Shown piece after piece: positions 55,661-64,000 of a stretch of DNA of 64,000 nt. How positions within the stretch are numbered: the stretch's first letter is position 1; each line of letters starts with the position of its first letter. Below the pieces are notes generated by a model. That model was not told the DNA's origin. It made no database searches and worked only from the letters and a program-made list of their open reading frames with translations. Source of the stretch: Skeletonema tropicum (Eukaryota; Bacillariophyta; Thalassiosirophyceae; Thalassiosirales; Thalassiosiraceae); NCBI GenBank assembly GCA_037178625.1, contig CM074133.1:2108001-2172000 (forward strand), written 5' to 3'. Position numbers and translations under genes: made by a program.

Positions 55661-55993
55661 CGTTGGAGAGAGATGAAGTGAATAGTGAGCCCAGTTGTTG
55701 TATTGTGCGCTGTTTACTTCGACAAGAATCTTCTAGAGAGAGAGTAATGTATCTCTATGCCTGGCATGTCGAATGTTTTTTGGATCTCATCCATCTCATG
55801 GTCTTTTCGAAGCTGATTGGACAGAAACACCACATTAATCATCCATTTTCCCACTTAGATAGCCGTTTTTCTCTCATGGTGCTCACTTTCCAGCCCTGCC
55901 GAAACTGCCTCTACATAATCTAAATAATGAGAGGAGCTAAGTCGTTCGGTCGGTCGGTCCGGGCCCTTTGGCGTGTCCTTTGGCCTTCACGGG
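55661..55993. other. Intergenic, ~330 bp
   Basis: Upstream of the TRAPPC11-like start. No gene is recognised; GGTCGGTCGGTCC at about 55947 is a short tandem string next to the following array. Confidence 0.35.
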
Positions 55994-56341
55994 CATTTTC
56001 GATCGACTCTTTCTTTGATTGGCTTGATTTGACCCCTTGCCCCCCCCGTTTTTAGAATTTTCGATTGACTCTTTCTTTGATTGGCTTAGATTTGATTGTT
56101 CAGGGGGGGACACCCCCCCCTTGCCCCCCCGTTTTTAGAATTTTCGATTGACTCTTTCTTTGATTGGCTTAGATTTGATTGTTCAGGGGGGACAACCTTC
56201 CCTTGCCCCCCCGTTTTTAGAATTTTCGATTGACTCTTTCTTTGATTGGCTTAGATTTGATTGTTCAGGGGGGACACCCCCCCTTGCCCCCCCGTTTTTA
56301 GAATTTTCGATTGACTCTTTCTTTGATTGGCTTAGATTTGA
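55994..56341. repeat. Tandem array of ~82-bp units with G-run/C-run hairpins
   Basis: Unit starts (GAATTTTCGATTGACTC) fall at 56055, 56138, 56220 and 56301, giving periods of 83, 82 and 81 bp, with a partial unit before 56055. Each full unit holds GGGGGG-ACA/ACC-CCCCCC followed by TTGCCCCCCCG, an almost perfect hairpin of homopolymer runs, and CTTTCTTTGATTGGCTTAG. The first unit lacks the G-run. Length differences sit in the C runs, which may be unreliable in sequencing. Confidence 0.85.
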
Positions 56342-56477
56342 CGAGATGCATGGAATAGGAAAGATGACACATAAGGACGGGCGAGTATGCAAGGGTATTT
56401 GGGAGAACGGAAAGATTGTATATGAAGGAGAGTTGAACGAAAATGGGAAGCCACACGGAAGAGGCAAAGTACATTGA
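56342..56477 (+). pseudogene. MORN-repeat fragment
   Basis: Directly after the tandem array, in frame with it, comes DEMHGIGKMTHKDGRVCKG, then ENGKIVYEGELNENGKPHGR and GKVH followed by stop TGA. This is about two MORN repeats (YEGxxxNGxxHGxG). No upstream exon or start is seen, so it is the broken 3' end of a MORN protein or a captured piece. In frame the array encodes a repeated DSFFDWLRFD peptide, which is likely fortuitous. Confidence 0.6.
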
Positions 56478-56669
56478 TTACATAATTATTAAAGTGTTAC
56501 ATAACGTACTATTTGAATACTGCTATGTATATAAGTAGACACAATCAATATCGTAGTAGATAGCCGGTGCCTCCTCTCTTATTTAGAAAACCCGCGCAGC
56601 GGCTAGACGAGCGTCAGCGAGGCTAGTAATATAGAGTGGGTCGAACTCAAGATAAAATGAGAAGCAACA

Positions 56670-56845
56670 TGGGTCTACAAAAGTTGCCCGCCTTACTACT
56701 TATTACCCACTCAACCCGGAAATCCGGACCACAAAATCCGGACATGATACCGGACACTAAGTGATGCTGTTCCGGTGATTGCCCGTCCACGATAATTGCC
56801 CACCCTCAAGAGCAGATACTCCCGCGGGCAACTTTTGTAGACCCA
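56670..56845. mobile_element. ~176-bp MITE with 22-bp terminal inverted repeats
   Basis: TGGGTCTACAAAAGTTGCCC at the left end (22-bp arm 56670-56691) and its exact inverse at the right end (56824-56845). The interior has CCGGAAATCCGGACC and AATCCGGACATGATACCGG, themselves partly palindromic. No clear target duplication. It lies 25 bp from the next element. Confidence 0.8.
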
Positions 56846-56870
56846 CGTATCGAAACTCCAAACTCGAAAC

Positions 56871-57470
56871 CAGGGTTGTGTACCCACCGTGGTACCCAGC
56901 CTGAAGTACCCGAAAAATGGGTAGGTACCGGGTGTGGGTATACCCAAAAAGTACCTACCCGGCGGGTTTTTGGAATGGGTAGATACTCATACCCACCTAC
57001 CCGAGAAGGTGCTCTTTTGGACACTGGATGGGTACGTTGAAAAGGGATCAAACGGACGCAAAAGGTGCTGGAGGAGGTAACAGGAGTAGTGAAAATGTGT
57101 ATTGCAAGTAAACTCGATGCAGTTTCACTTGAACTGCATACAAAATGAATGCATATTACATTCTCCTCCACAGACCAGAATCTACAGCCGAGAGAAATAA
57201 GACGATGAGGACTCAATTTTTGCACATGATGATGATCAAACCAGGTGCATTTACTAAAGAAACCCTCGACGAAGGCGTTTGGTGCACGTAGAGCTGGAAT
57301 TGACAGTGCTACACTGAAGATCTGTGTAGGTACCCACACCTACCCAAAACCCAGCAAAATAGAGGTGGGTATGGGTAGATACCCACACCCACCTACCTAT
57401 TGGGGTGAACATTTTGGATACTACCCATACCTACCTACCCAGGGGTATTTCACGTGGGTACACAACCCTG
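56871..57470. mobile_element. 600-bp hAT-type MITE with 8-bp TSD
   Basis: CAGGGTTGTGTACCCA at 56871 and the inverse TGGGTACACAACCCTG ending at 57470. CTCGAAAC is directly repeated at both sides (56863-56870 and 57471-57478). The ends match those of the 3.2-kb hAT element at 25313-28534 (CAGGGTTGTG[C/T]ACCCA), so one transposase probably moves both. The subterminal parts are dense in GGGTA/TACCC motifs. Non-coding interior. Confidence 0.9.
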
Positions 57471-57608
57471 CTCGAAACTCTCTTGCTTTTGCTATATTGT
57501 TGTCGAAGAAGTTCACATAACGATGACGAAGCATGAAGAATGAAGCAAGCAGAGAGGAACGAAACAATGCCAATGGCTACTACTTATCTACCTGGCTGTA
57601 GCAGGAAA

Positions 57609-59097
57609 ATGTCGTCGTGCTCGCTACTCCTCTTGCTAGCATATAGTTCATTTTGCAGTGCCTTCTTAACCTCATTCAACCCATTGCAATCGACGACAAC
57701 GAGATGGAGCGATGCAATACTTCTCTATGCAAAGAATAAAAAGCAACCAAACATAAACGATGATAACACTTCGAACGAGTCTCCATTCTTCTTTGCGTCC
57801 GTAAGTAACGATAACTCTACAAATACTGTCGGTGCGGTTGGGACAGCTGCAGCAGCTGTAGGCGGAGCAGTGGTGTTATCTGAGGGAGGTGAGTGATGAG
57901 GCAATGCAAGCAACTTGTATCGAACTCTGGATAATTTATCAATAAGTAGACGTGAGTTCTACACTTCTTACTACTTCTCACACATTTTTCGCCTCCCCTA
58001 CTTTAACAGGTGGAATAGCTGCCACTACAACCGCCGCAACAACAGCAGCAACTACTACTGGCGCTGCAACCTCTACAACATCAACCACTGCTGTTCTATC
58101 AGGTGGGAGGATAGCTGCCACATCAGGAGGATCTATAGCGGCTGCACGATCTGCTGCAATTGGAGGAACTGCGGCTTCGGGAATTGCTGCTACAGCAACT
58201 ACTACTACTACAACTTCATCGACAGCAGCAACGGCAGTAACGGCAGCGACAGCTACTACTACCGCTGCAACTTCGGCCTCAACAACAACAACCGCGGCTG
58301 TATCAGGGGGGAGAATAGCAGCAACAGGAGGTTCCATAGCGGCGGCACGTTCCGCTGCGATTGGAGGGACAGCTGCCTCCGGAATTGCTGCTACATCAAC
58401 TACTACAACAACAACTTCATCAACTGCAACTTCTGCAGCAGCTGCAGCTGCCGCTACTGGATCGAAAGCTGCTGCTGGACGAGGTGTTGCAAGTGGTGCA
58501 ACAGCATTAGGGACGATTGCATCATCAAGAGCTACTACAACAACTATTGGGAGTGCAGGGATTGTAGCTAGTGAAATCGGTTCTTCGTCATTGGAAGGGA
58601 CTGGAATTGGCGCAGTGCTCACTGATGGATCATCGTCATCTGCAATTACAACCGCTCTGTCGGGAACGGAGGATTTGCTTGTCGGGGATGCAGCAACGGA
58701 TGCAATGTTGTCTGCAGCTGGTGATAGTGTTGCAGGTGCAGGAGAGGTAGCTGATACACTGCTAGTTGCAGCCGGAGAAGCTGGAGCAGGAGCCCTATCA
58801 CTTGTGCCTAGTTGGTTGTTATCAGGTGGATTAGCTGCATTGGCGTCGGAATTGGCATTTGGTGTGTTTGCATTGTTTGTAGTGCTGCAAGCTGGTGGTA
58901 ATGCCGCTGGTGATATTGTACGTAATAGCGTGTCGAAGGAGACGAAGGATGCAGGTTCATCATCACTGAAGAATGACGAAATTGTGACGGACCAATTTGT
59001 TGACAATTTGGAACCAAAAGATACTGAAGAAAAGGAGATTCCTGCTGAGAGCAAAGTGACAGAAGAAGATGGAGAAATAATAGAAGAAGTTTTGTAA
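57609..59097 (+). CDS. Ala/Thr-rich plastid-targeted repeat protein
   Basis: Exon 1 ends 57888 (donor GTGAGT at 57889), exon 2 is 58008-59097 (acceptor TTAACAG), phase 1 (GG|GI). I prefer ATG at 57609: MSSCSLLLLLAYSSFCSAFL is a signal peptide with an S-A-F plastid motif; ATG at 57540 would add 23 residues. The mature protein begins with a polar Asn/Asp part, then glycine/alanine/threonine-rich sequence with two near-identical blocks of roughly 65 residues, each containing GGRIAATGGSIAAARSAAIG and GTAASGIAAT followed by a Thr run. A hydrophobic hairpin (LSGGLAALASELAFGVFALF) precedes an acidic tail (EKEIPAESKVTEEDGEIIEE). No known family; it resembles structural or membrane-remodelling proteins in composition only. 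Confidence 0.6.
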
Positions 59098-59339
59098 TTG
59101 CAAAGATGATTCATGATAACATCTTGATACTCATATCAACATTTCGAACTCCATAAGCGAGTACAGTACATAACACCATTGTCTTTTAGTCCTTCATGCC
59201 TTCATCATTCACTCGCTCGAGGAAGATCAAGTTGTTACATCCACTCGGGTAGATGTTACATCTGTTACTCGCGTAACGACTCAAAAACACGCAGCGCCCC
59301 AAAAAAATTCAAAAGCCCTTTCAAAAACACAACGTGACC

Positions 59340-61056
59340 ATGGCGTCCGATCTCGACAACACTCGTCGATGTGGTGTCCCAATAGTCAATACGGAACCCT
59401 CTGCTTCAGACCACGAAAATGTATATTCAACGTCTGTGACGGCAGCATCTCTTCCACAACACATACACCATTCGCGAACGCATTCCTTTCCTAATGTAAG
59501 GCATGAAAAGAAATCTGCCTTGAAAATTAATGGCCTTGACGGAGAGCTGTCAGGACTACAAAAGGCAGCAACAAAAACTGTGCTGCCATCATCCTTCAAT
59601 AGAGGAGTTGTTGCTACCGAAAAGGAGGAAGATGAGCTATATTCACACTGGGTATTTCATAGACATGTAGGGTTTAGAACTGACACGAGACACATTTCAA
59701 AATCAAATCATATGCAAAAAGTCAGTAGTGGGCAAATAGACGAACGCCACCATCCTCATTCTACTGTAGCATTAAAAGCAGGTGCGATATCCTCTTCGTC
59801 GGAAACTGCAGATATGACGGACGTGTCAAAATTATCAGAAAGGCAACATCTGTTAGAAGAGTTGCAATCAATACGTCAACAACGCGATCATCTTCGACAA
59901 AATGTTTTCCCCGCCTTGCATAGACATCATGATGAATTGAATAACCGTCATATCACTGCGCAACAATCTTATCAAAATGAGGTGACAGACTTAGAGTCTA
60001 CAAGAACGAAACGGATATGGACAGAGAAAGAATACCATCAGGCATGTAGGTGGCATGCGTTGTCAGATATGTTTTTCATTTGGCATCGTGGACCATTTGG
60101 CACAATAAGTGGTATAAGATTGGGTAGATCTGCAGTAACCATGATTGGATTAGTGAAGAAATGTGCAGGCAGTGGGAATGCTGCACCTGGACAATCGACA
60201 ACTGCGACACCACAATCAATGTTCTCCTGGGGTACATCTGAGCATGCAGCATCGAGACAAGATGTCAACGTTAATCAATCTTTACCACATCATACCGCAA
60301 CCTCGAACAACAACAATAATACGCACCCCTCAAATGTGGATCCTGAAAAAGTGGTTGTTCCTTGGAGTGAAATCAACTCCGCTCTTGGTCAGATTGTTCT
60401 GCTTTTATATACGCTTCAAAACACACCACACAGTGGCATCTCATTTCGAAAGTACTGTTCTTCAACCCTGTGGCAGCTTCAGCAAAATCGGCTTGCTCAA
60501 ACGTAATAATACTCAAACAAATCTATCGCCACAACGGCCAAAGGTTGAGCGTAGAAGAATAACAGCATTGACAGCTTATCTTGACACTGACAACAATCCT
60601 AATAGTGCTACCAAAATTGACGACACAACAAAAAGAATTCATTCGAAACCAATATACAGTCCTAAACCGCCTCCTTTACCACATGAAGTGATATGGTACA
60701 ATTTGCATCACTATGAAGAGAATGGCTCTATGCTTTCCCTAGGATATTATGCACGTCGAAATTTCAACATGGCATTAGAAGCTCTGCTGTTTTGCATTGC
60801 CGAGACATGCTTAGTGGTTGAGAAGAGAGACATGGCATTAGCAGCACCATATACGATGAGAGTAGATGGGATGGTTGTGGGGAAAGATGCATACCTCGAG
60901 GGTAATAATAAAAAGAGTGAGGGCGAAGCAACAGTGGGAGGGTTGCCGTTTTCATATGATCCTGGAGATGGTGAAAGATGGACTTTGGCTTGCAAGTATC
61001 TGCTGACCAATTTGAAGTGGGTGTTGGCATATGCAGTTAAACAAAGCTCGATATGA
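59340..61056 (+). CDS. ATG6: Beclin-1 / ATG6 autophagy protein (one frameshift)
   Basis: Start ATG at 59340 (MASDLDNTRRCGVPIVN). The N-terminus is disordered, then there is a coiled coil (about 180-240: LSERQHLLEELQSIRQQRDH). The evolutionarily conserved domain follows: FFIWHRGPFGTISGIRLGR, VVPWSEINSALGQIVLLLYT, SFSKIGLL, FNMALEALLFCIAETCL, APYTMRVDGMVVG, GERWTLACKYLLTNLKWVLA. One frame change near 60475 joins HSGISFRKYC to CGSFSKIGLL. Beclin-1 is a subunit of the class III PI3-kinase (VPS34) complex that starts autophagosome formation and works in endosomal sorting. A long Asn/Ser insert (about 60280-60330) sits between the first two ECD strands, unlike animals. TRAPPC11, in the same stretch, is also linked to autophagy. 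Confidence 0.88.
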
Positions 61057-61195
61057 GTCGAGAATGATTGGAGTTGGCCCATGCTCATGTTGTCGCTGTT
61101 GATAATAAACAGCAGCTAGAATTAATTACTGTTGCATTTTACTTAATACTTATGCAAATGATGTAATAAAGTTATGAAGTAAAGAATCATCAAAA

Positions 61196-63938
61196 TCAGA
61201 CAATTTCGATGTCTTCCTGATAGAAAGAGGCGCAAATAGCCCACATGCCGCAAGTCTTCACATGCATGAGGAAAATGGAGCATGAGAATGTGCGAATAAG
61301 CAAGCAATTGATAGCATCAAGAAATAGAGGGACTCACCTCTTCATTTTGAGAAAAACAATTCTCAACAATCGAAGGTGCAAAACAACAAGATGGGCCAGC
61401 TCTGCATGCATTTCTACAAGCAGATGGTGGTCCACTTACACATAGATCAGAAGGTGGCGGTGAGAGAGGCGCAGGGAAATCTCCAATCTCACTCATATCT
61501 GGTGAGCAGTAGGGAGCGTAAGACAAGCAACTTTGTTCAAAATTTGCAAAACACCCATCATCGTTTGATAGCCAACAGCAAGATGCAATTAAGCAAGCAT
61601 CGAGGCATTGTGAACTTTGTTTGTCCATACATAAAGTCTCCATATCATAAGGAGGAAATGGCAGCTGCAGCAAGTGTTGGCACGGCTCATACGCAGCACA
61701 TCGATCTGCAATTTCTATTTCGGTCGCAGTTGTCCCTATACCACAGGTATCGCCCATGCAGCATGTCCCAGCATCACAAATTCGGTTGCACTCCGTTATT
61801 GCATTGCCACCAGATTGATGGAATGCACGCAGTGCCAAATAGGAGCATTTATATGATAAGTCATTGGGAGGTATAGGTGGTAAAGCCTGATTAGAATCGC
61901 CTCCGTATATATCTCTCATCAATGCGCATTGACCGTAAGCTGAGCAACTTTCTTCAAACTCATCGAAACATGATGACTCCCCTCTTGCTCCACAGCACCA
62001 AGAACCCGGCATACAGGCTTCGAAGCATTCAGAAATTCCAACTGGTGTGTCAATAGACTTGGAAGAGCAGAGACTCGTGATATCGTCAGTAGGCATGGAT
62101 GGGCCATTGCTGTTACTGTTCACATCTAGTACGTCGTTTGGTTTCGCTCGCAAAACAAGACAATCAGAATAGAGAGCGCAAACATTCTCATTTCCATTGA
62201 AACAACTCTTATCACCTAGACCAAGATCCACAAAGCAGCAAAGGCCGGCACTGCACGCATTGTGACATTTCATTCTAGCGTTGAACTCTCCTTTGGCGAT
62301 AAGGTTGTAATTCTGGAACCCTGTGCAACTCTTTCTTATCTTGGCTAGGTCGGGAATCGGTATTGTTGGAGCAACGGGTGGGAGAGTAGTTGGTGGTGTC
62401 GTCAAGGCCACTGATGCTTTGACAGTAGGAAGTGGTGTTGGTTCTCGTGTTGCGTCGTCGACTTGACCTGACGGCGAACTTGCAACGACCTTTTTCGTCG
62501 GTGCCTGGGTTGTCGGTATTTCTGTTGCGGGCTGGAGCGTTGGTCGTCTTGTCGATGTACTCGGGGTGATCGACATGCTCGGAGAAAAGCTCATCATAGT
62601 AAACTCAGACACGACTGTATCTTGCCAAAACCTTAAAGGTATGATGAGGTCACGACATGCATCAGCATAGTCTAGGCAAGAATTGTAGTTCTTTGGCGTG
62701 CAGCTAGTCATGATGTATTCGTCAGTCTCTATACTTTGATATGCCCCATCTTGGTTAAGAAACAAGCCCTGATTGACGAGGTCGCTTTGGATTGTAGGAG
62801 CAAAGCAACATTTTGAGGGGAGACAAAACTCTAAGCAGGTCAAAGTTTGCGAGCTGTTGTTTGCCGAAAGCTTCCTCGCACTAGCACCACTTCCGCAAAT
62901 TTCGTCCCAATCACTGCCCTCGAAAAGCGAAACGGGCGCATCTGGGATTAAACCGTTAGATGCCCCCAGCCACGGGCGATACACAACATCGCAATGGGGT
63001 TTATACTGCCCGCATGCAAGTAATGAAGCTTCATTCGAATCATCGTAACATTTCTCACCCTCAAAATTTGAATAGCAGCACGCGGCTGCATTGCATGCAT
63101 TCTTACAGGCACTCAAACTTCCCGGTAAATTTGATGGACTACATCTACCTTCAATGTCTGACACTGGCTTTGATATGCAATCTTCGCACTCGGATGTAAA
63201 CTCAACGTCGTTTTCTACAGGTTTTTGTGTTTGCATTTGCTTTGACTTTGAGTCGTCATCTGACGACCGAGATGTTGTAATATAAACAACAACGACAACA
63301 ATAACAATTACTACAATGAGGCAAACCCCTGCGGCAACAAATATGCGACGTTTCTTCCTCTTGTCTGTTGAAAGTGAACCTTTATCAGTCGAGTTTTCAG
63401 CAGCATCATTCACATTCCGCGTAAATCCAAATCCATTGTCACTGCTTCCATTTAATAGACCCGTGGAAGGTTGTGCATGCGCAAACATGCTTTCTGGGGG
63501 ATTTTTGTTGAGTACTACGGGTCCCTGCTGTTCTGTGGTAATGATTTCGTTGTTGTGGCCAATACCGCCAACATTAGAATGTCGAAGAAGGGCGCTAACG
63601 TCAAAATTGACCCTGACGCCACCATCAACGGTGGAGCGGCGCCTTTGATTATGAATGAGAGGCGAAGAAAACCCGGGAATAGATTGACTATTCCGTTGCA
63701 ATTGAGCCTCGTTCAACGAAGATGAGTATGGTTTTGATTGTTGCCCACGATGTTGACGAACTCTGCCCAGCCTAGCTTGGCTGGTCTGACTATTCTGATT
63801 GGAGTTGAAACTAGCCCTAACGATACGTGCTTGATGATGCTGTGGCCTACTCTGGTTTGAGGGATGTCTACTATCACTTGAATCTTGGCTAGCGCGGCGG
63901 ATGTGCGGCATTTGATTGTTTCCCTTACTTAACCTCAT
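61196..63938 (-). CDS. Type II membrane protein with seven Cys-rich modules
   Basis: Exons 63938-61338 and 61255-61196, with an 82-bp intron (GTGAGT...GTGAAG). The second exon completes the last module (TCGMWAICASFY) and ends with TGA. Total about 886 residues. The N-terminal ~200 residues are Gln/Ser/Arg-rich and disordered, then basic KRKKRR and one helix (VAAGVCLIVVIVIVVVVVY), so the C-terminal bulk is extracytosolic. Seven modules of about 55-90 residues follow the pattern C-x3-C-x4-CC ... CFxxxxE..C..Y..C, for example ACRNACRAGPSCCFA and CFNGNENVCALYSDC. A Thr/Pro/Ser linker (about 490-560) divides them 2 + 5. The module matches no family I can name; cell wall or surface function is inference. 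Confidence 0.7.
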
Positions 63939-64000
63939 GGGAGAAACTCTTATACTTTGACTTAACGTTGAGTATTTGCTGTCCCGGGATGAATTGCCAA
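63939..64000. other. Right edge
   Basis: Short upstream sequence of the Cys-rich gene; too short to assess. Confidence 0.3.

Noticed and set aside
55994..56341. Regular repeats considered as a CRISPR-like array
   Set aside because: Units are contiguous copies of the same sequence with no variable spacers; eukaryotic context.
57978..59114. 378-codon minus-strand frame opposite the Ala/Thr-rich gene
   Set aside because: Ala/Val-rich mirror of a repeat-coding strand; the plus strand has signal peptide, splice sites and plausible ends.

Overview
This window looks like nuclear DNA from a diatom (a photosynthetic stramenopile). The evidence is a DUF6824 protein of the kind expanded in diatoms, several preproteins with a signal peptide running into an A/S-A-F plastid motif, short GT-AG introns of about 80-500 bp, a selenoprotein-U-type gene, and a mix of housekeeping eukaryotic genes (TAF5, Beclin-1/ATG6, TRAPPC11, Mpv17, a mitochondrial carrier, dihydrouridine synthase) at roughly one gene per 2 kb with repeats between them. 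The genus cannot be read from the sequence.

Layout. 1-1259: no confident gene. 1260-19493: gene-rich. It holds DUF6824, a small two-exon basic protein, a plastid NTF2/DUF2358-like gene broken by a fresh fold-back transposon (TSD CCGTG), TAF5, tRNA-dihydrouridine synthase, a mitochondrial preprotein resembling the C-terminal tail of Cox1, an AsmA/Mdm31-like membrane protein, a histone-fold protein, a membrane-anchored GH1 glucosidase, a SET protein, and a PRXL2/SelU protein whose redox motif is U-x-x-C with U encoded by in-frame TGA. 19666-28534: mobile-element island. It has a 194-bp MITE, a 648-bp dispersed repeat, a 4.66-kb element with apparently identical 407-bp direct terminal repeats but no recognisable coding capacity, and a 3.2-kb hAT-type element (8-bp TSD) carrying two further nested elements. 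28683-44344: hypothetical membrane protein, fasciclin protein, two tandem 4-TM paralogues, MDR oxidoreductase, acidic hypothetical, two Merlin/IS1595-like transposase relics, BTB protein, calcineurin-like phosphoesterase, SAM-like protein and Mpv17. 44682-64000: second copy of the 648-bp repeat, PhyH dioxygenase, mitochondrial carrier, SBF symporter, plastid DUF3067, TRAPPC11, an 82-bp tandem array fused to a MORN relic, a 175-bp MITE, a 600-bp hAT-type MITE (8-bp TSD), an Ala/Thr-rich plastid preprotein, Beclin-1, and a type II membrane protein with seven Cys-rich modules.

Caution for every user of this window: many genes that should be single-copy and functional carry one or more 1-nt frame changes (TAF5 about ten, dihydrouridine synthase at least seven, TRAPPC11, MDR, SBF and carrier a few each), while other genes are perfectly open. 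I read most of these as uncorrected indels in a long-read assembly rather than as real pseudogenes, and give such genes as one span. Several genes are paired head-to-head with 300-650 bp between starts (TAF5, Dus/Cox1-tail, GH1/SET, phosphoesterase/SAM, SBF/DUF3067), suggesting shared bidirectional promoters.
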